A stretch of 64,000 bases of DNA, from positions 868,001 to 932,000 of the forward strand of contig NZ_CP121194.1 of NCBI RefSeq assembly GCF_039993895.1. The letters are read 5' to 3'. Within the stretch, counting starts at the first letter, position 1. Every line of letters begins with the position of its first letter. This DNA is from Edaphobacter paludis (lineage in GTDB: Bacteria > Acidobacteriota > Terriglobia > Terriglobales > Acidobacteriaceae). The translations under genes and the position numbers were made by a program. This document shows, piece after piece, positions 35,053 through 43,462 of this stretch. A model generated the notes under the pieces. The model saw only the letters and a list, made by a program, of their open reading frames with translations, did not search any database and was not told the DNA's origin.

Positions 35053-36558
35053 CTACCCCACATAGGCTGTGGCATCGGTCGTGTCTGCGCTCACGCCTAC
35101 GTTGACCATGCGAAACACCAGAGTCAGCACGGCGGCGACCAGCAGGTTCAAAAGCAGCGCTGGAACTGCGGCATACATGGCATACGTCTGTCCAAACAGG
35201 TGCAGCGGATAGACGGAGCTTTTCAGTCCCAGCGAAAGTACCATCCCTGTTCCTATGCCCATCCCCGCCGCCCATCCGGCCAGCAGCGCCCATGGATGAA
35301 GACACCTGCTGAAGATTCCCACCACTACGGCGGGGAAGAGTTGCGTAATCCAGATTCCGCCGAGCAACTGCATATCGATGGCGTAGGCCACGGGTAGCCG
35401 CAGCACGAAGATCAATGCGCCAAACTTCACCACCAGCGAGACTACCTTCGCCATACGCGATTCACCCGCGGCATCCAGAGGCTTACGCGCAAATGTCCCA
35501 TAGAGGTTACGGGTGAAGAGGTTCGAGGCTGAGATCGACATGATCGCCGCAGGTACCAGCGCTCCAATCGCCACCGCCGACAGGCAGAAGCCGGAAAACC
35601 ACTCGGGAAACATCTTCATCAACAGCAGTGGGACGGCCTCGCTGGTGTTCTTCGTCGTTACTCCCGCTGCCAGCGCAAGGTAGCCCAGTAGCGCAATCAT
35701 TCCCAGCAGAAAGCTGTAGGCGGGCAGCATCGCCATATTCCGCCGTACTACGTTGGGACTCTTTGCGCTCAACACAGCGGTTGCAGTATGTGGATAGAGC
35801 ATCAATGCTACCGCCGATCCAATCGCGAGTGTCGAATACGCCATATATTGCCCGGGTTTCAGATAGATCGACGCCGCCGGAGTGTGTGTCGCCAGAGCGT
35901 GACTCGCCAGTTCAAAGATGTGAGCGTAGCCGCCCAGCTTCAGCGGCAGGAGGATCAGCGCGGCAAGCACCATCACGTAGAGCATTACGTCTTTTGCGAT
36001 TGCAATGACTGCGGGCGCACGCAGACCGCTGGAGTAGGTGTAAGCCGCGAGAATGACGAACGCGGCCGCCAGCGGCCACTCGCCGTGCACACCCATCGCC
36101 TCGATGACTACTTGCATTCCCACCAATTGCAGGGCGATGTAGGGCATCAGCGCCATGATTCCGGTGACAGCGACCGCGACGGTCAGCCACCGGTTTCCGT
36201 AGCGTCCGCCTACGAAGTCTGCCAATGTGATGTAACCGTGACGGTGACATATCGTCCACAGGCGCGGAAGAACCAGCATCATGAAGGGATAGGTGATGAC
36301 CGCATAGGGAACGGCGAAGAACCCCATCGCGCCGCCTCCGTACATCAGCGCGGGTACGGCGATCACCGTATAGGCCGTGTACAGATCGCCGCCGATCAGA
36401 AACCAGGTCACCCAGGTCCCAAAGCTGCGTCCGGCCAGGCCCCATTCTTCGAGCGATGCCATTCCTGCTGCGGGCCGCCTCCACCGCGCCGCCCAGAAGC
36501 CGGCCAATGTCACCAGGGAGAAGAAGATGCAGAAGATTACAAGAGCTGTCGCGTGCAA
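35053..36558 (-). CDS. Sodium:solute symporter (SSS family, MctP-like)
   Basis: 501 residues from TTG 36558, with about 13 membrane helices. Family text: LAGRSFGTWVTWFLIGGDLY (about 42-61), FFAVPYAVITYPFMMLVLPR, GYITLADFVGGRYGNRWL, and the SSS signature SAVAIGALVPAAIMSISASN with LFTRNLY. The closest pattern is the MctP monocarboxylate permease group, so pyruvate, lactate or acetate is a plausible substrate; this is inference. The small DUF3311 partner protein often found with such permeases is absent. Next upstream on the same strand is a lipoprotein gene, 109 bp away. Confidence 0.86.
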   Translation of the reverse strand: MHATALVIFCIFFSLVTLAGFWAARWRRPAAGMASLEEWGLAGRSFGTWVTWFLIGGDLYTAYTVIAVPALMYGGGAMGFFAVPYAVITYPFMMLVLPRLWTICHRHGYITLADFVGGRYGNRWLTVAVAVTGIMALMPYIALQLVGMQVVIEAMGVHGEWPLAAAFVILAAYTYSSGLRAPAVIAIAKDVMLYVMVLAALILLPLKLGGYAHIFELASHALATHTPAASIYLKPGQYMAYSTLAIGSAVALMLYPHTATAVLSAKSPNVVRRNMAMLPAYSFLLGMIALLGYLALAAGVTTKNTSEAVPLLLMKMFPEWFSGFCLSAVAIGALVPAAIMSISASNLFTRNLYGTFARKPLDAAGESRMAKVVSLVVKFGALIFVLRLPVAYAIDMQLLGGIWITQLFPAVVVGIFSRCLHPWALLAGWAAGMGIGTGMVLSLGLKSSVYPLHLFGQTYAMYAAVPALLLNLLVAAVLTLVFRMVNVGVSADTTDATAYVG

Positions 36559-36667
36559 GCACTCACCCGGTCAGAGATTTACGGTACTCAGAATAGAAGA
36601 CAAGAACAATCTTTGTGCGAATTCTAATACCGATGGTGCACGCGAAACTGAAGGCTTGCAGCTACCT

Positions 36668-37234
36668 TCAGCTCTTTCCGGATTCGCTCCAGTCGTAGAC
36701 GACGATGCCGAGACTATTGAGCGTATTGATCACGGTTTCCATGTTGCGGCGAACCTGGGGACGCGCGCTTACCGGGACCTCGTGCGCCTCCTCTACCGCT
36801 ACGACTCGTCCATACGGCCAGCAGTTCTGCGGGATAGCGTTTAAGGCGGCGGAGAGCTCGCCAATGCGCACATTCAGATCGCGGCGGCGAGCGCCCATAG
36901 GACGCAGCAGGCCGCCCTTGCCGAGATCGCTGGTGTTTGCGTCCGCCAGCATAACGTGCAGCGTCACCATGCCACCCTGAACGGTGAGGTACGGATTCTG
37001 CCAGAGTGTCAGGCTCTTTACCGCCATGTACTGCGTTTTGGAGGGTGGCGGAATCGTCTCCATCTGCTGCCTGGCCAAGGCTGACTCTTCCTGCTGCTGG
37101 GCGGCGATGGCACGCATCTCCGCCTGGCTTGGAGTCGAAGTCCGGGTGCAGCCGGTCAAGGCCAATGGAAGAAGCAGCGCAGGAAGGAGCGCCAGAGGAA
37201 GGATGGATCGGGGTGTACGCACAGATATCAGCAT
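36668..37234 (-). CDS. Lipoprotein of unknown function
   Basis: 188 residues from ATG 37234. The signal peptide is hydrophobic (LPLALLPALLLPLALTGC) and ends in a lipobox LTGC with the acylated Cys at residue 29. The mature part begins with a Gln-rich helical segment (EMRAIAAQQQEESALARQQ) and has a beta region (KSLTLWQNPYLTVQGGMVTL, then HVMLADANTS). It ends NSLGIVVYDWSESGKS. I do not recognise a family. A 51-base gap separates it from the crotonase gene on the same strand. Confidence 0.72.
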   Translation of the reverse strand: MLISVRTPRSILPLALLPALLLPLALTGCTRTSTPSQAEMRAIAAQQQEESALARQQMETIPPPSKTQYMAVKSLTLWQNPYLTVQGGMVTLHVMLADANTSDLGKGGLLRPMGARRRDLNVRIGELSAALNAIPQNCWPYGRVVAVEEAHEVPVSARPQVRRNMETVINTLNSLGIVVYDWSESGKS

Positions 37235-37285
37235 ATCAAGGGGTACTGCGGCGGAAAAGGGCTAAGCGGGAAGACCAGGCGAGTT

Positions 37286-38080
37286 TCATCGTGCCGTCCA
37301 TTTTGGCGCGCGCTTCTCCAGAAACGCCGCTGTTCCTTCTGCCTTATCGGCCGTTCCGCAAAGCCTCCCGAAGATTGATGCTTCGACCTTCATCGCGTCG
37401 TCGATGCCGAGCTCGCTTCCGCGCAGTACCGCTTCGATGCATCCTGCCACCGCCAGGGGAGCCATGGCCACGATTGCCAGAGCCAGCTCCTTTGCCCGTG
37501 TCATCAGACGCTCCGTAGGCACGACCTCGTCAACCAGCCCGAGTCGCAGCGCCTCCGCCGCCCCGATCATTTCGCCGGTGAGCAGTAGTCGCAGGGCAGC
37601 CGACTGGCCGACGAGGCGAGGCAGGCGCTGGGTGCCACCGTATCCGGGTACCAGACCGAGCTTCACTTCAGGCTGGCCCAATCGGGCGGTTTCGCTGGCC
37701 AGACGCAGCGTGCAAGCCATCGCCAGCTCGCATCCTCCACCAAGCGCGAAGCCGTTGATACAGGCGATGACTGGCTTGCCGCAGGTCTCGATCAGCCGAA
37801 AGACTGCTTGCCCGCGCCGCGCCTTGGCCTCGCCGGTCGTCGCGTCGGTGGCTGCAAGTTCGTTTATGTCTGCGCCTGCCGCGAATGCCTTTTCTCCAGA
37901 GCCGGTCAGCAGGACGACGCGGACGGAAGGATCATTTGATAGTGCCGTGAACACGGCTTCCAGCTCATCGAAGACCCGGGCGTTCAGAGCATTCAGAACC
38001 TTCGGACGATTGAGCGTTATGGTCGCAATCTGCTCGTTGACCTCGCACAGCAGCGTCTCCCATGTCGTCTCATAGTTCAC
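37286..38080 (-). CDS. Enoyl-CoA hydratase/isomerase family protein (crotonase)
   Basis: GTG 38080 is preferred because AAGGAG lies six bases upstream (ATG 38086 lies directly at that site); 264 residues. Crotonase signatures: TLNRPKVLNALNARVFDEL, FAAGADINELA (oxyanion-hole loop), CINGFALGGGCELAMACTLR and QPEVKLGLVPGYGGTQRLPR with the catalytic Glu pair. It should hydrate or isomerise a 2-enoyl-CoA in fatty or amino acid breakdown. It is divergent from ribH, with 44 bases between starts. Confidence 0.9.
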   Translation of the reverse strand: MNYETTWETLLCEVNEQIATITLNRPKVLNALNARVFDELEAVFTALSNDPSVRVVLLTGSGEKAFAAGADINELAATDATTGEAKARRGQAVFRLIETCGKPVIACINGFALGGGCELAMACTLRLASETARLGQPEVKLGLVPGYGGTQRLPRLVGQSAALRLLLTGEMIGAAEALRLGLVDEVVPTERLMTRAKELALAIVAMAPLAVAGCIEAVLRGSELGIDDAMKVEASIFGRLCGTADKAEGTAAFLEKRAPKWTAR

Positions 38081-38124
38081 TCGCATCTCCTTCGTCTTGC
38101 ATTTCAGACGATACAATCGAACCT

Positions 38125-39003
38125 ATGATTAAGGGAATTACGCTAGTCAGCGCCGTCTCTTCGGCAGACACGTTCGACCAGCTCAACAGCCTGCTGGGTG
38201 CGCTGGGCTTTGAGCCGGGCAAGGGCTGGCAGGATGACAAGGGCCGCGGGGCCGCACATCTCGCGCCGCTGGGCAATCTCGAGTTCGTTACGGGTAGACC
38301 GCCAGCAGTTCCGCCGATGCTGATTGAGGTCACGCAACTCGATCAGGTCCATGCCGCTGTGCAGAAGTGGATGCTGGCCAACTATCGCACGGAAGAGGTT
38401 GCAGCGCTGCTCTCTGCTCCTGAATTGACGCATTGGAACAGTCGGTTATTTACGGTGAAGATTACGACTGGCGAAGCGGAGGCGCTGACGCTGGGCTTCT
38501 GGCAGTCGGAGAACCCGCTTCATAATAAGCCTGTTGCTGTTGAAGGTGATCTGTCCGCCGTCGGGATGCGGTTTGCGATTGTGACCGCTCGGTGGAATGC
38601 GGTGATTACGGACCGTCTGTTGCAGGGGTCGCTCGATGGTTTGTACAGAAGCGGCGCGGCGAAGGCCGATGTAGAGATCGTTCGGGTGCCAGGAGCGTGG
38701 GAGATTCCTTCGGCTGCGCGCACGCTGGCGGAGTCGAAACGGTTCGATGCGATTATTACGCTGGGCTGCCTGCTGCGCGGCGAGACGGCGCATTATGAGG
38801 CTATCTATACCGAGGTGGCGCGGGGGATTGGACAGTCGCAGCAGGAGACGGGTGTTCCTCATGCCTTTGGCGTGCTGACCTGCGAGACGCTGGAGCAGGC
38901 GCTGGACCGAGCTGGCGTAAAGGCTGGGAATAAAGGATTTGAAGCGGCAATTGCAGCGATCGAGATGGTTTCGATCCAGAAGAAACTGGCGGTGAAGCGC
39001 TAA
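38125..39003 (+). CDS. ribH: 6,7-dimethyl-8-ribityllumazine synthase RibH fused to an N-terminal VOC-like domain
   Basis: ATG 38125 gives 292 residues, about 140 more than a usual RibH. Residues about 141-292 are a complete lumazine synthase: MRFAIVTARWNAVITDRLLQ, IVRVPGAWEIPSAARTLAE, ITLGCLLRGETAHYEAIY (with the active-site His) and HAFGVLTCETLEQALDR. Residues 1-140 (MIKGITLVSAVSSADTFDQL, then AAHLAPLGNLEFVTGRPP and SRLFTVKITTGEAEALTLGF) read like a single glyoxalase/VOC-type beta-alpha-beta unit. It supplies the riboflavin precursor. It overlaps the nusB start by one base (TAATG). Confidence 0.9.
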   Translation: MIKGITLVSAVSSADTFDQLNSLLGALGFEPGKGWQDDKGRGAAHLAPLGNLEFVTGRPPAVPPMLIEVTQLDQVHAAVQKWMLANYRTEEVAALLSAPELTHWNSRLFTVKITTGEAEALTLGFWQSENPLHNKPVAVEGDLSAVGMRFAIVTARWNAVITDRLLQGSLDGLYRSGAAKADVEIVRVPGAWEIPSAARTLAESKRFDAIITLGCLLRGETAHYEAIYTEVARGIGQSQQETGVPHAFGVLTCETLEQALDRAGVKAGNKGFEAAIAAIEMVSIQKKLAVKR

Positions 39004-39425
39004 TGGGAACTCGCCGTAAATCTCGTGAACTGACGATGCAGATGTTATTCCAGGGCGATCTGGGCAAACAGACCCCCGATGAGGTCCGAAAGCTGTTCTG
39101 GCCTTCTCGGGATGATGTGGATGCGGAGACTCGCGGCTTTGCCGAGGACTTGTACCGCATTGCCACTTCGCGGCAGGTGGAGATCGATGCATTGATCGAG
39201 ACCCATGCGCAAAACTGGCGGATCGAGCGGATGCCGGTGGTGGACCGCAGCCTGATTCGCGCGGCCGTGGCGGAGATGCTGGGATTTCCGAATACTCCGG
39301 CAGCGATCATCATCAACGAGTCACTGGAGGTAGGGCGCCGTTATGCGGCTCCCGAGTCCATCCATTTTCTTAACGGTGTGCTGGATGCGATTGCACGTGA
39401 CCTTTTGAAGAAGCGGCTGGCTTAA
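39003..39425 (+). CDS. nusB: Transcription antitermination factor NusB
   Basis: 140 residues, full length, starting at ATG 39003 that shares a base with the ribH stop. MGTRRKSRELTMQMLFQGDL at the N-terminus, RIERMPVVDRSLIRAAVAEM and PAAIIINESLEVGRRYAAPE with FLNGVLDAIARDL are the NusB signatures. It binds BoxA RNA with NusE to prevent early termination in rRNA operons. The ribH-nusB pair is the common bacterial arrangement. It converges with the sedolisin gene. Confidence 0.97.
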   Translation: MGTRRKSRELTMQMLFQGDLGKQTPDEVRKLFWPSRDDVDAETRGFAEDLYRIATSRQVEIDALIETHAQNWRIERMPVVDRSLIRAAVAEMLGFPNTPAAIIINESLEVGRRYAAPESIHFLNGVLDAIARDLLKKRLA

Positions 39426-39448
39426 TTTCCTCCTTGTGTGACGACTCT

Positions 39449-41146
39449 TCACTTCTTCCGCTTAGTGGGCTTGGTGGGCTTCGGCTTGGTGGGTTTTTTC
39501 CCCGACGCGGTAGTTGTTAAGAATGGGATTAGAGTAGCGGTAATGGGCGAACCCAGACCGGTGCAGGCGTCCCAGCCGGGACCGGCGCTGAAGCTTCCGT
39601 TGTCCCCTGAAGTGATGTCGCGGAAGCCTGCTTTGGCTTTGGCGGCGTAGATCTGAGGCTGGAGGAGGCCGGCGGTCGCGCCGTTCTGCTGGTTGGCTAC
39701 AGCGATGAGCCCGGCCCAGAGCGGAGCTACGGCGCTGGTGCCGCCGATCACGAGGTCCTGGCCGTCGACGCGGACAGTGTAGCCGGTGGCAGGATCGGCA
39801 TTGCCGCAGACGTCGGGAACGCCGCGGCCACCAGTGGCTTTGCCGGGCGCGGGAACGTTCGTGCTGGATTGCCATGCGGGCAAAGGGAAGACATTACTGA
39901 CGCCGCCTCCAGTGGCTCCTTCGTTATTGGCCAGTTCGTTCCAGACAACCTCGCTGGTGATGGTGGTTCCGCTGCCGGTGAGTTTGGTCCCACCGCAGGC
40001 GAGGACGTGGGGGCTGGAGGAGGGGAAGTCCACATTGTTGCCGGTGCCGCCGTCGGTCGAGCCGTTGTCTCCAGCCGCGGCGGTGACCGTGATTCCCAGG
40101 GCCGCTGCGGATTGGCAGGCAGCGTCGAGGGCGGTCATCGATTGCTGGGTCCAGTTGGCCTCCGCCGAGCCCCAACTAATGGAGATCACGCTGGGCTTAT
40201 TGGTTGTGTCGTGGATGGCGGCGTCGAGGGCGTCGAGGAAGCCCTGGTCGGTATTGGGAGCGAAGTAGACGGCGATGTTGGCTCCGGGGGCTACTGCGGC
40301 GGAGACTTCAATATCGAGCATGACTTCTCCATCGGCGCTGGAAGAAGTGGAGGGACTATTTTTACCACCGTCCACGGAGACGGCGGTAACTTTGGGGGTG
40401 GGCTGGCCAAGTGATTTGAAGTATGCGGTGATGTCGGCGGCGCGGTAGCCTCCGCCTAGTTCCAGAATGCCGATGGTCTGGCCTGCGGCGCTGGCGTTTG
40501 CTGGAAATTGATAGAACTGTGCTACCTGGACTGGCGTGTACGATATGTTGGCCTGCTGCGCACTGGGCTGGATGCTCGCGTGAGGCGTGGCAAAGCCTCC
40601 GGCCTGTGCGGTGCGAGCGGCGAAATTCCTCGTATCGCCTGCTATGCGAAAGTGTGGCTCGGCCTGAGGGCGATTGTCGAGGCCGAGAACGGCTTCAACG
40701 CTGCCTGAGAGTTCGGACGGAAGGGTGATGCTGCCTTCGCGGACGCGGTAGGTAGCCGTCTCGGTGGTCTTGTGGACGAGAGGGGCGCCGAACGCCTTCT
40801 GCATCGCGGTGATGCTTCCTGTGAGCTTGATGATGCGACTGCCAGGCGCGGGAGTGCCGGGGACAGGAGTAAGGCCGTATTCTTTGGCAAAGGCGCGAAC
40901 GAGCTTGAGAGCGTTGGGGTCGGGGCCGTGGGCCTGGCGGAACTGGACGCGAGTAAGGCGCTCCTTGCCGAGACGGTTGGCAGTCTTGAGCGGGGCCTTT
41001 CTTTTGACGACGACCGAGACGGTGATTCGAATGGCGGCCGGGGCGGGCTTTTCAGTGGCTGTCTGGGCGAAGGCAGCCTTCTGGCTGCCGGGGAGGATGA
41101 TGCGGCTTTGGGTTGCAAAGTGGGAGGCGGTTTTTTTTGTCGGCAT
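39449..41146 (-). CDS. Pro-kumamolisin / sedolisin (S53) serine-carboxyl peptidase
   Basis: 565 residues. The N-terminal pro-domain (about residues 40-175: VSVVVKRKAPLKTANRL, EYGLTPVPGTPAPGSRIIKL, GSVEAVLGLDNR) precedes the catalytic domain. The catalytic Glu and Asp lie in DGEVMLDIEVSAAV (about 269-273) and the Ser in VIGGTSAVAPLWAGLIAVA (about 471). The C-terminal calcium site is FRDITSGDNGSFSAGPGWDA. These acid peptidases are typical of Acidobacteria. Odd: no conventional signal peptide is visible at the N-terminus, and the protein ends in a Lys/Pro tail (KKPTKPKPTKPTKRKK). Converges with nusB. Confidence 0.92.
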   Translation of the reverse strand: MPTKKTASHFATQSRIILPGSQKAAFAQTATEKPAPAAIRITVSVVVKRKAPLKTANRLGKERLTRVQFRQAHGPDPNALKLVRAFAKEYGLTPVPGTPAPGSRIIKLTGSITAMQKAFGAPLVHKTTETATYRVREGSITLPSELSGSVEAVLGLDNRPQAEPHFRIAGDTRNFAARTAQAGGFATPHASIQPSAQQANISYTPVQVAQFYQFPANASAAGQTIGILELGGGYRAADITAYFKSLGQPTPKVTAVSVDGGKNSPSTSSSADGEVMLDIEVSAAVAPGANIAVYFAPNTDQGFLDALDAAIHDTTNKPSVISISWGSAEANWTQQSMTALDAACQSAAALGITVTAAAGDNGSTDGGTGNNVDFPSSSPHVLACGGTKLTGSGTTITSEVVWNELANNEGATGGGVSNVFPLPAWQSSTNVPAPGKATGGRGVPDVCGNADPATGYTVRVDGQDLVIGGTSAVAPLWAGLIAVANQQNGATAGLLQPQIYAAKAKAGFRDITSGDNGSFSAGPGWDACTGLGSPITATLIPFLTTTASGKKPTKPKPTKPTKRKK

Positions 41147-41384
41147 GGGAGGAGTCTCCAGAAATTTTGATACGTTTGGGACCGTGGCCGGGTGCGGACG
41201 TTACACTCGATCGTATCTCTGAGCGAGTTATATAAACATAGACGAAGGAACGGATTTAGTGGAATCTTTCGCTCATTGAGAAACTGCAACGACGAGTCAG
41301 TAGACCCGGCATGAACAGCGGCGAGGCCGGGAATGGACGTTTTATCTCTGGCGTTCTGTGGAGATTTGGAGTTAGGCTCGACGG

Positions 41385-42452
41385 ATGAAAGCTCTTATAC
41401 GTGCCGCCGTTCCTGTCGTCTGCCTTTGCCTCTCGGGACTGCTGTATGGGCAAAGCAAATCTTCGGCATCACTGCTGGTTCTCTCAAAGCAGGATCACAG
41501 TTTGAGCATCGTCGATGCTGTGAGTTTGCGCGTCGTCGCCAGGGTGCCGGTCGGCAATGACCCGCATGAGGTGGTTGCCTCGGACGACGGTACGACTGCG
41601 TATGTCTCGAACTATGGCTTCGGTGCGTACAACACTCTCACAGTCGTTGATCTCGTCGCAGCGAAAGCGCTTCGAACTGTGGACCTCGGACCGCTTCGAG
41701 GGCCTCATGGGCTTACGTTTGTCGAAGGGAAGGCGTGGTTAACCGCAGAGGCCGCAAAGGCGATTGCACGATATGATCCGGCCACCCAGAAGGTCGATTG
41801 GATTCTAGGTACAGGACAGAATCGTACGCACATGATCTATGTCTCCAAAGACGGGCAGCGCATCGTCACTACGAATGTGAGTTCCGGGACGGTGAGCATC
41901 ATCGATCAGGAGCCTCTACCCATGCCGGCGCCGCCGCCGGGAGCACATGGGCCTCAAGATGGTCGCGGGATGCCGCCGGGGGGGCCGGGCGGCAACATGC
42001 CTCGCACCGATTGGAATGAGACGGTCGTTCGCGTTGGCCGTGGTTCCGAAGGCTTCGATGTCTCTCCGGATGGCAAAGAGATCTGGGTTGCGAATGCGCA
42101 GGATGGAACTCTCTCCGTCATCGATTTTCATGAAAAGAAGGTGATTCAGACCCTTGATGTGAACGCTGCGGGCGCGAACCGGCTGAAGTTCACTCCCGAT
42201 GGCAGGCGAGTGCTGGTGTCGAGCGGGTCCGAGCTTGTGGTTCTGGATGCGAGTACGCACAGGGTGGTGAAACGCATCCCCATCGGTCATGGCTCCGGCG
42301 GCGTTTTGGTGCAGCCCGATGGGGCCCGGGCGTTTGTGGCATGTGGCCCTGATGACTATGTCGCGGTCATCGATCTCAGCTCGCTTACAGTAACGGGTCA
42401 TATTCAGGCTGGCGGTGGACCTGATGGTTTGGCCTGGGCTGTTCGCCGCTAA
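41385..42452 (+). CDS. Exported YVTN-type beta-propeller protein
   Basis: 355 residues from ATG 41385 with a signal peptide (VCLCLSGLLYGQS). The rest is built of about seven propeller blades of the 40-residue YVTN type, for example LSKQDHSLSIVDAVSLRVVA, RVPVGNDPHEVVASDDGTTA and GKEIWVANAQDGTLSVIDFH. A Pro/Gly-rich loop (PMPAPPPGAHGPQDGRGMPP) interrupts the blades around residues 180-200. Such proteins are periplasmic or extracellular binding or lactonase-like propellers with no fixed function. It precedes the sugar cluster by 122 bases and may be a separate unit. Confidence 0.8.
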   Translation: MKALIRAAVPVVCLCLSGLLYGQSKSSASLLVLSKQDHSLSIVDAVSLRVVARVPVGNDPHEVVASDDGTTAYVSNYGFGAYNTLTVVDLVAAKALRTVDLGPLRGPHGLTFVEGKAWLTAEAAKAIARYDPATQKVDWILGTGQNRTHMIYVSKDGQRIVTTNVSSGTVSIIDQEPLPMPAPPPGAHGPQDGRGMPPGGPGGNMPRTDWNETVVRVGRGSEGFDVSPDGKEIWVANAQDGTLSVIDFHEKKVIQTLDVNAAGANRLKFTPDGRRVLVSSGSELVVLDASTHRVVKRIPIGHGSGGVLVQPDGARAFVACGPDDYVAVIDLSSLTVTGHIQAGGGPDGLAWAVRR

Positions 42453-42574
42453 CCCCGTTGTGAAAGTAAGACCGCACCTGAATGTGGTTGGGAAGGCGCA
42501 GTGTTATGGTTCGACAAATCGGCAAGTACGAGTTCGAAGAAAGCGGGATTCGCTGGTTAAGGGGGAAGTGAAAA

Positions 42575-43411
42575 GTGACCGATAGGATTGATGCGCACCA
42601 CCACCTTTGGCGGTATTCGCCAGAGGAGTACGGATGGATTGATGACGAGATGGCGGCGCTGCGGAGGGATTTTCTGCCGGAGGATCTCGGGCGCGAGATT
42701 GCGGCAGCGGGTATCGATGGCACGATAGCCGTGCAGGCTCGGCAGACCATGGATGAGACGCGGTGGTTGTTGAAGATGGCCGACGAGTGTGAGGCGATTC
42801 GCGGTGTGGTTGGGTGGGCGCCGATTGCCGGGGAAGATTTTCCGGGAGTCATGGAGGAGTTCGAGTTCAAGCCGAAGCTGAAGGGGCTGCGGCATGTAAT
42901 CCAGGGAGAGAAGGACGAGAACTATATTCTGCGCGAGGACTTCAACTCCGGGATGCGGACGCTGCTGGGCAGCGGCTTGGTTTACGACATCCTGATCCAT
43001 GAGCGACATCTTCCGCAAACGATTGATTTTGTGGATGAGCATCCGGATCAGGTATTTGTGCTGGATCATATGGCCAAGCCACTGATTCGCGAGGGGCTGC
43101 TCGAGCCGTGGGCTGCGCGGATGCGGGAGCTGGGCAAGCGAGAGAACGTCTGGTGCAAGGTGTCGGGGATGGTGACGGAGGCGGATTGGAAGGCGTGGAC
43201 GCCAGAGTCGCTGCGGCCTTATCTGGATGTAGCGGTGGAAGCGTTTGGCGTAGAGCGGTTGATGGCTGGATCGGACTGGCCGGTTTGTCTGGTGGCAAGT
43301 GAGTATGGATGGTGGTTTGATGTGTTGCGGAGCTACTTTGCCGGGTTCAGCGAAGGGGAGCAGGATGCCGTGTTTGGTGGAACGGCGACCGCCGTATATG
43401 GGTTGGAGTAG
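42575..43411 (+). CDS. Amidohydrolase-family lactonase (L-fuconolactonase-like)
   Basis: 278 residues from GTG 42575 with a GGGGGAAG site. It starts with the metal-binding IDAHHHLWRYSPEEYGWID (His8 and His10 of the HxH pair). Later marks are VVGWAPIAG, LKGLRHVIQGE, QVFVLDHMAKPLIR and LMAGSDWPVC. This pattern belongs to the amidohydrolase subgroup that includes L-fuconolactonase and L-rhamnonolactonase. It would open a sugar-acid lactone. The gene is followed by a Zn-dehydrogenase and a FucP-like permease, which supports a sugar-oxidation route. Confidence 0.85.
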   Translation: MTDRIDAHHHLWRYSPEEYGWIDDEMAALRRDFLPEDLGREIAAAGIDGTIAVQARQTMDETRWLLKMADECEAIRGVVGWAPIAGEDFPGVMEEFEFKPKLKGLRHVIQGEKDENYILREDFNSGMRTLLGSGLVYDILIHERHLPQTIDFVDEHPDQVFVLDHMAKPLIREGLLEPWAARMRELGKRENVWCKVSGMVTEADWKAWTPESLRPYLDVAVEAFGVERLMAGSDWPVCLVASEYGWWFDVLRSYFAGFSEGEQDAVFGGTATAVYGLE

Positions 43412-43462
43412 ATTTGTGAAACACTATTTTCCTATTTGAAAATGAATTCAATGGAGTGGTCG

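Noticed and set aside
34988..35305. Longer N-terminus for the DUF1440 gene
   Set aside because: The upstream part has Arg/Ser/His low-complexity text overlapping the symporter gene; GTG 34987 has a good ribosome site.
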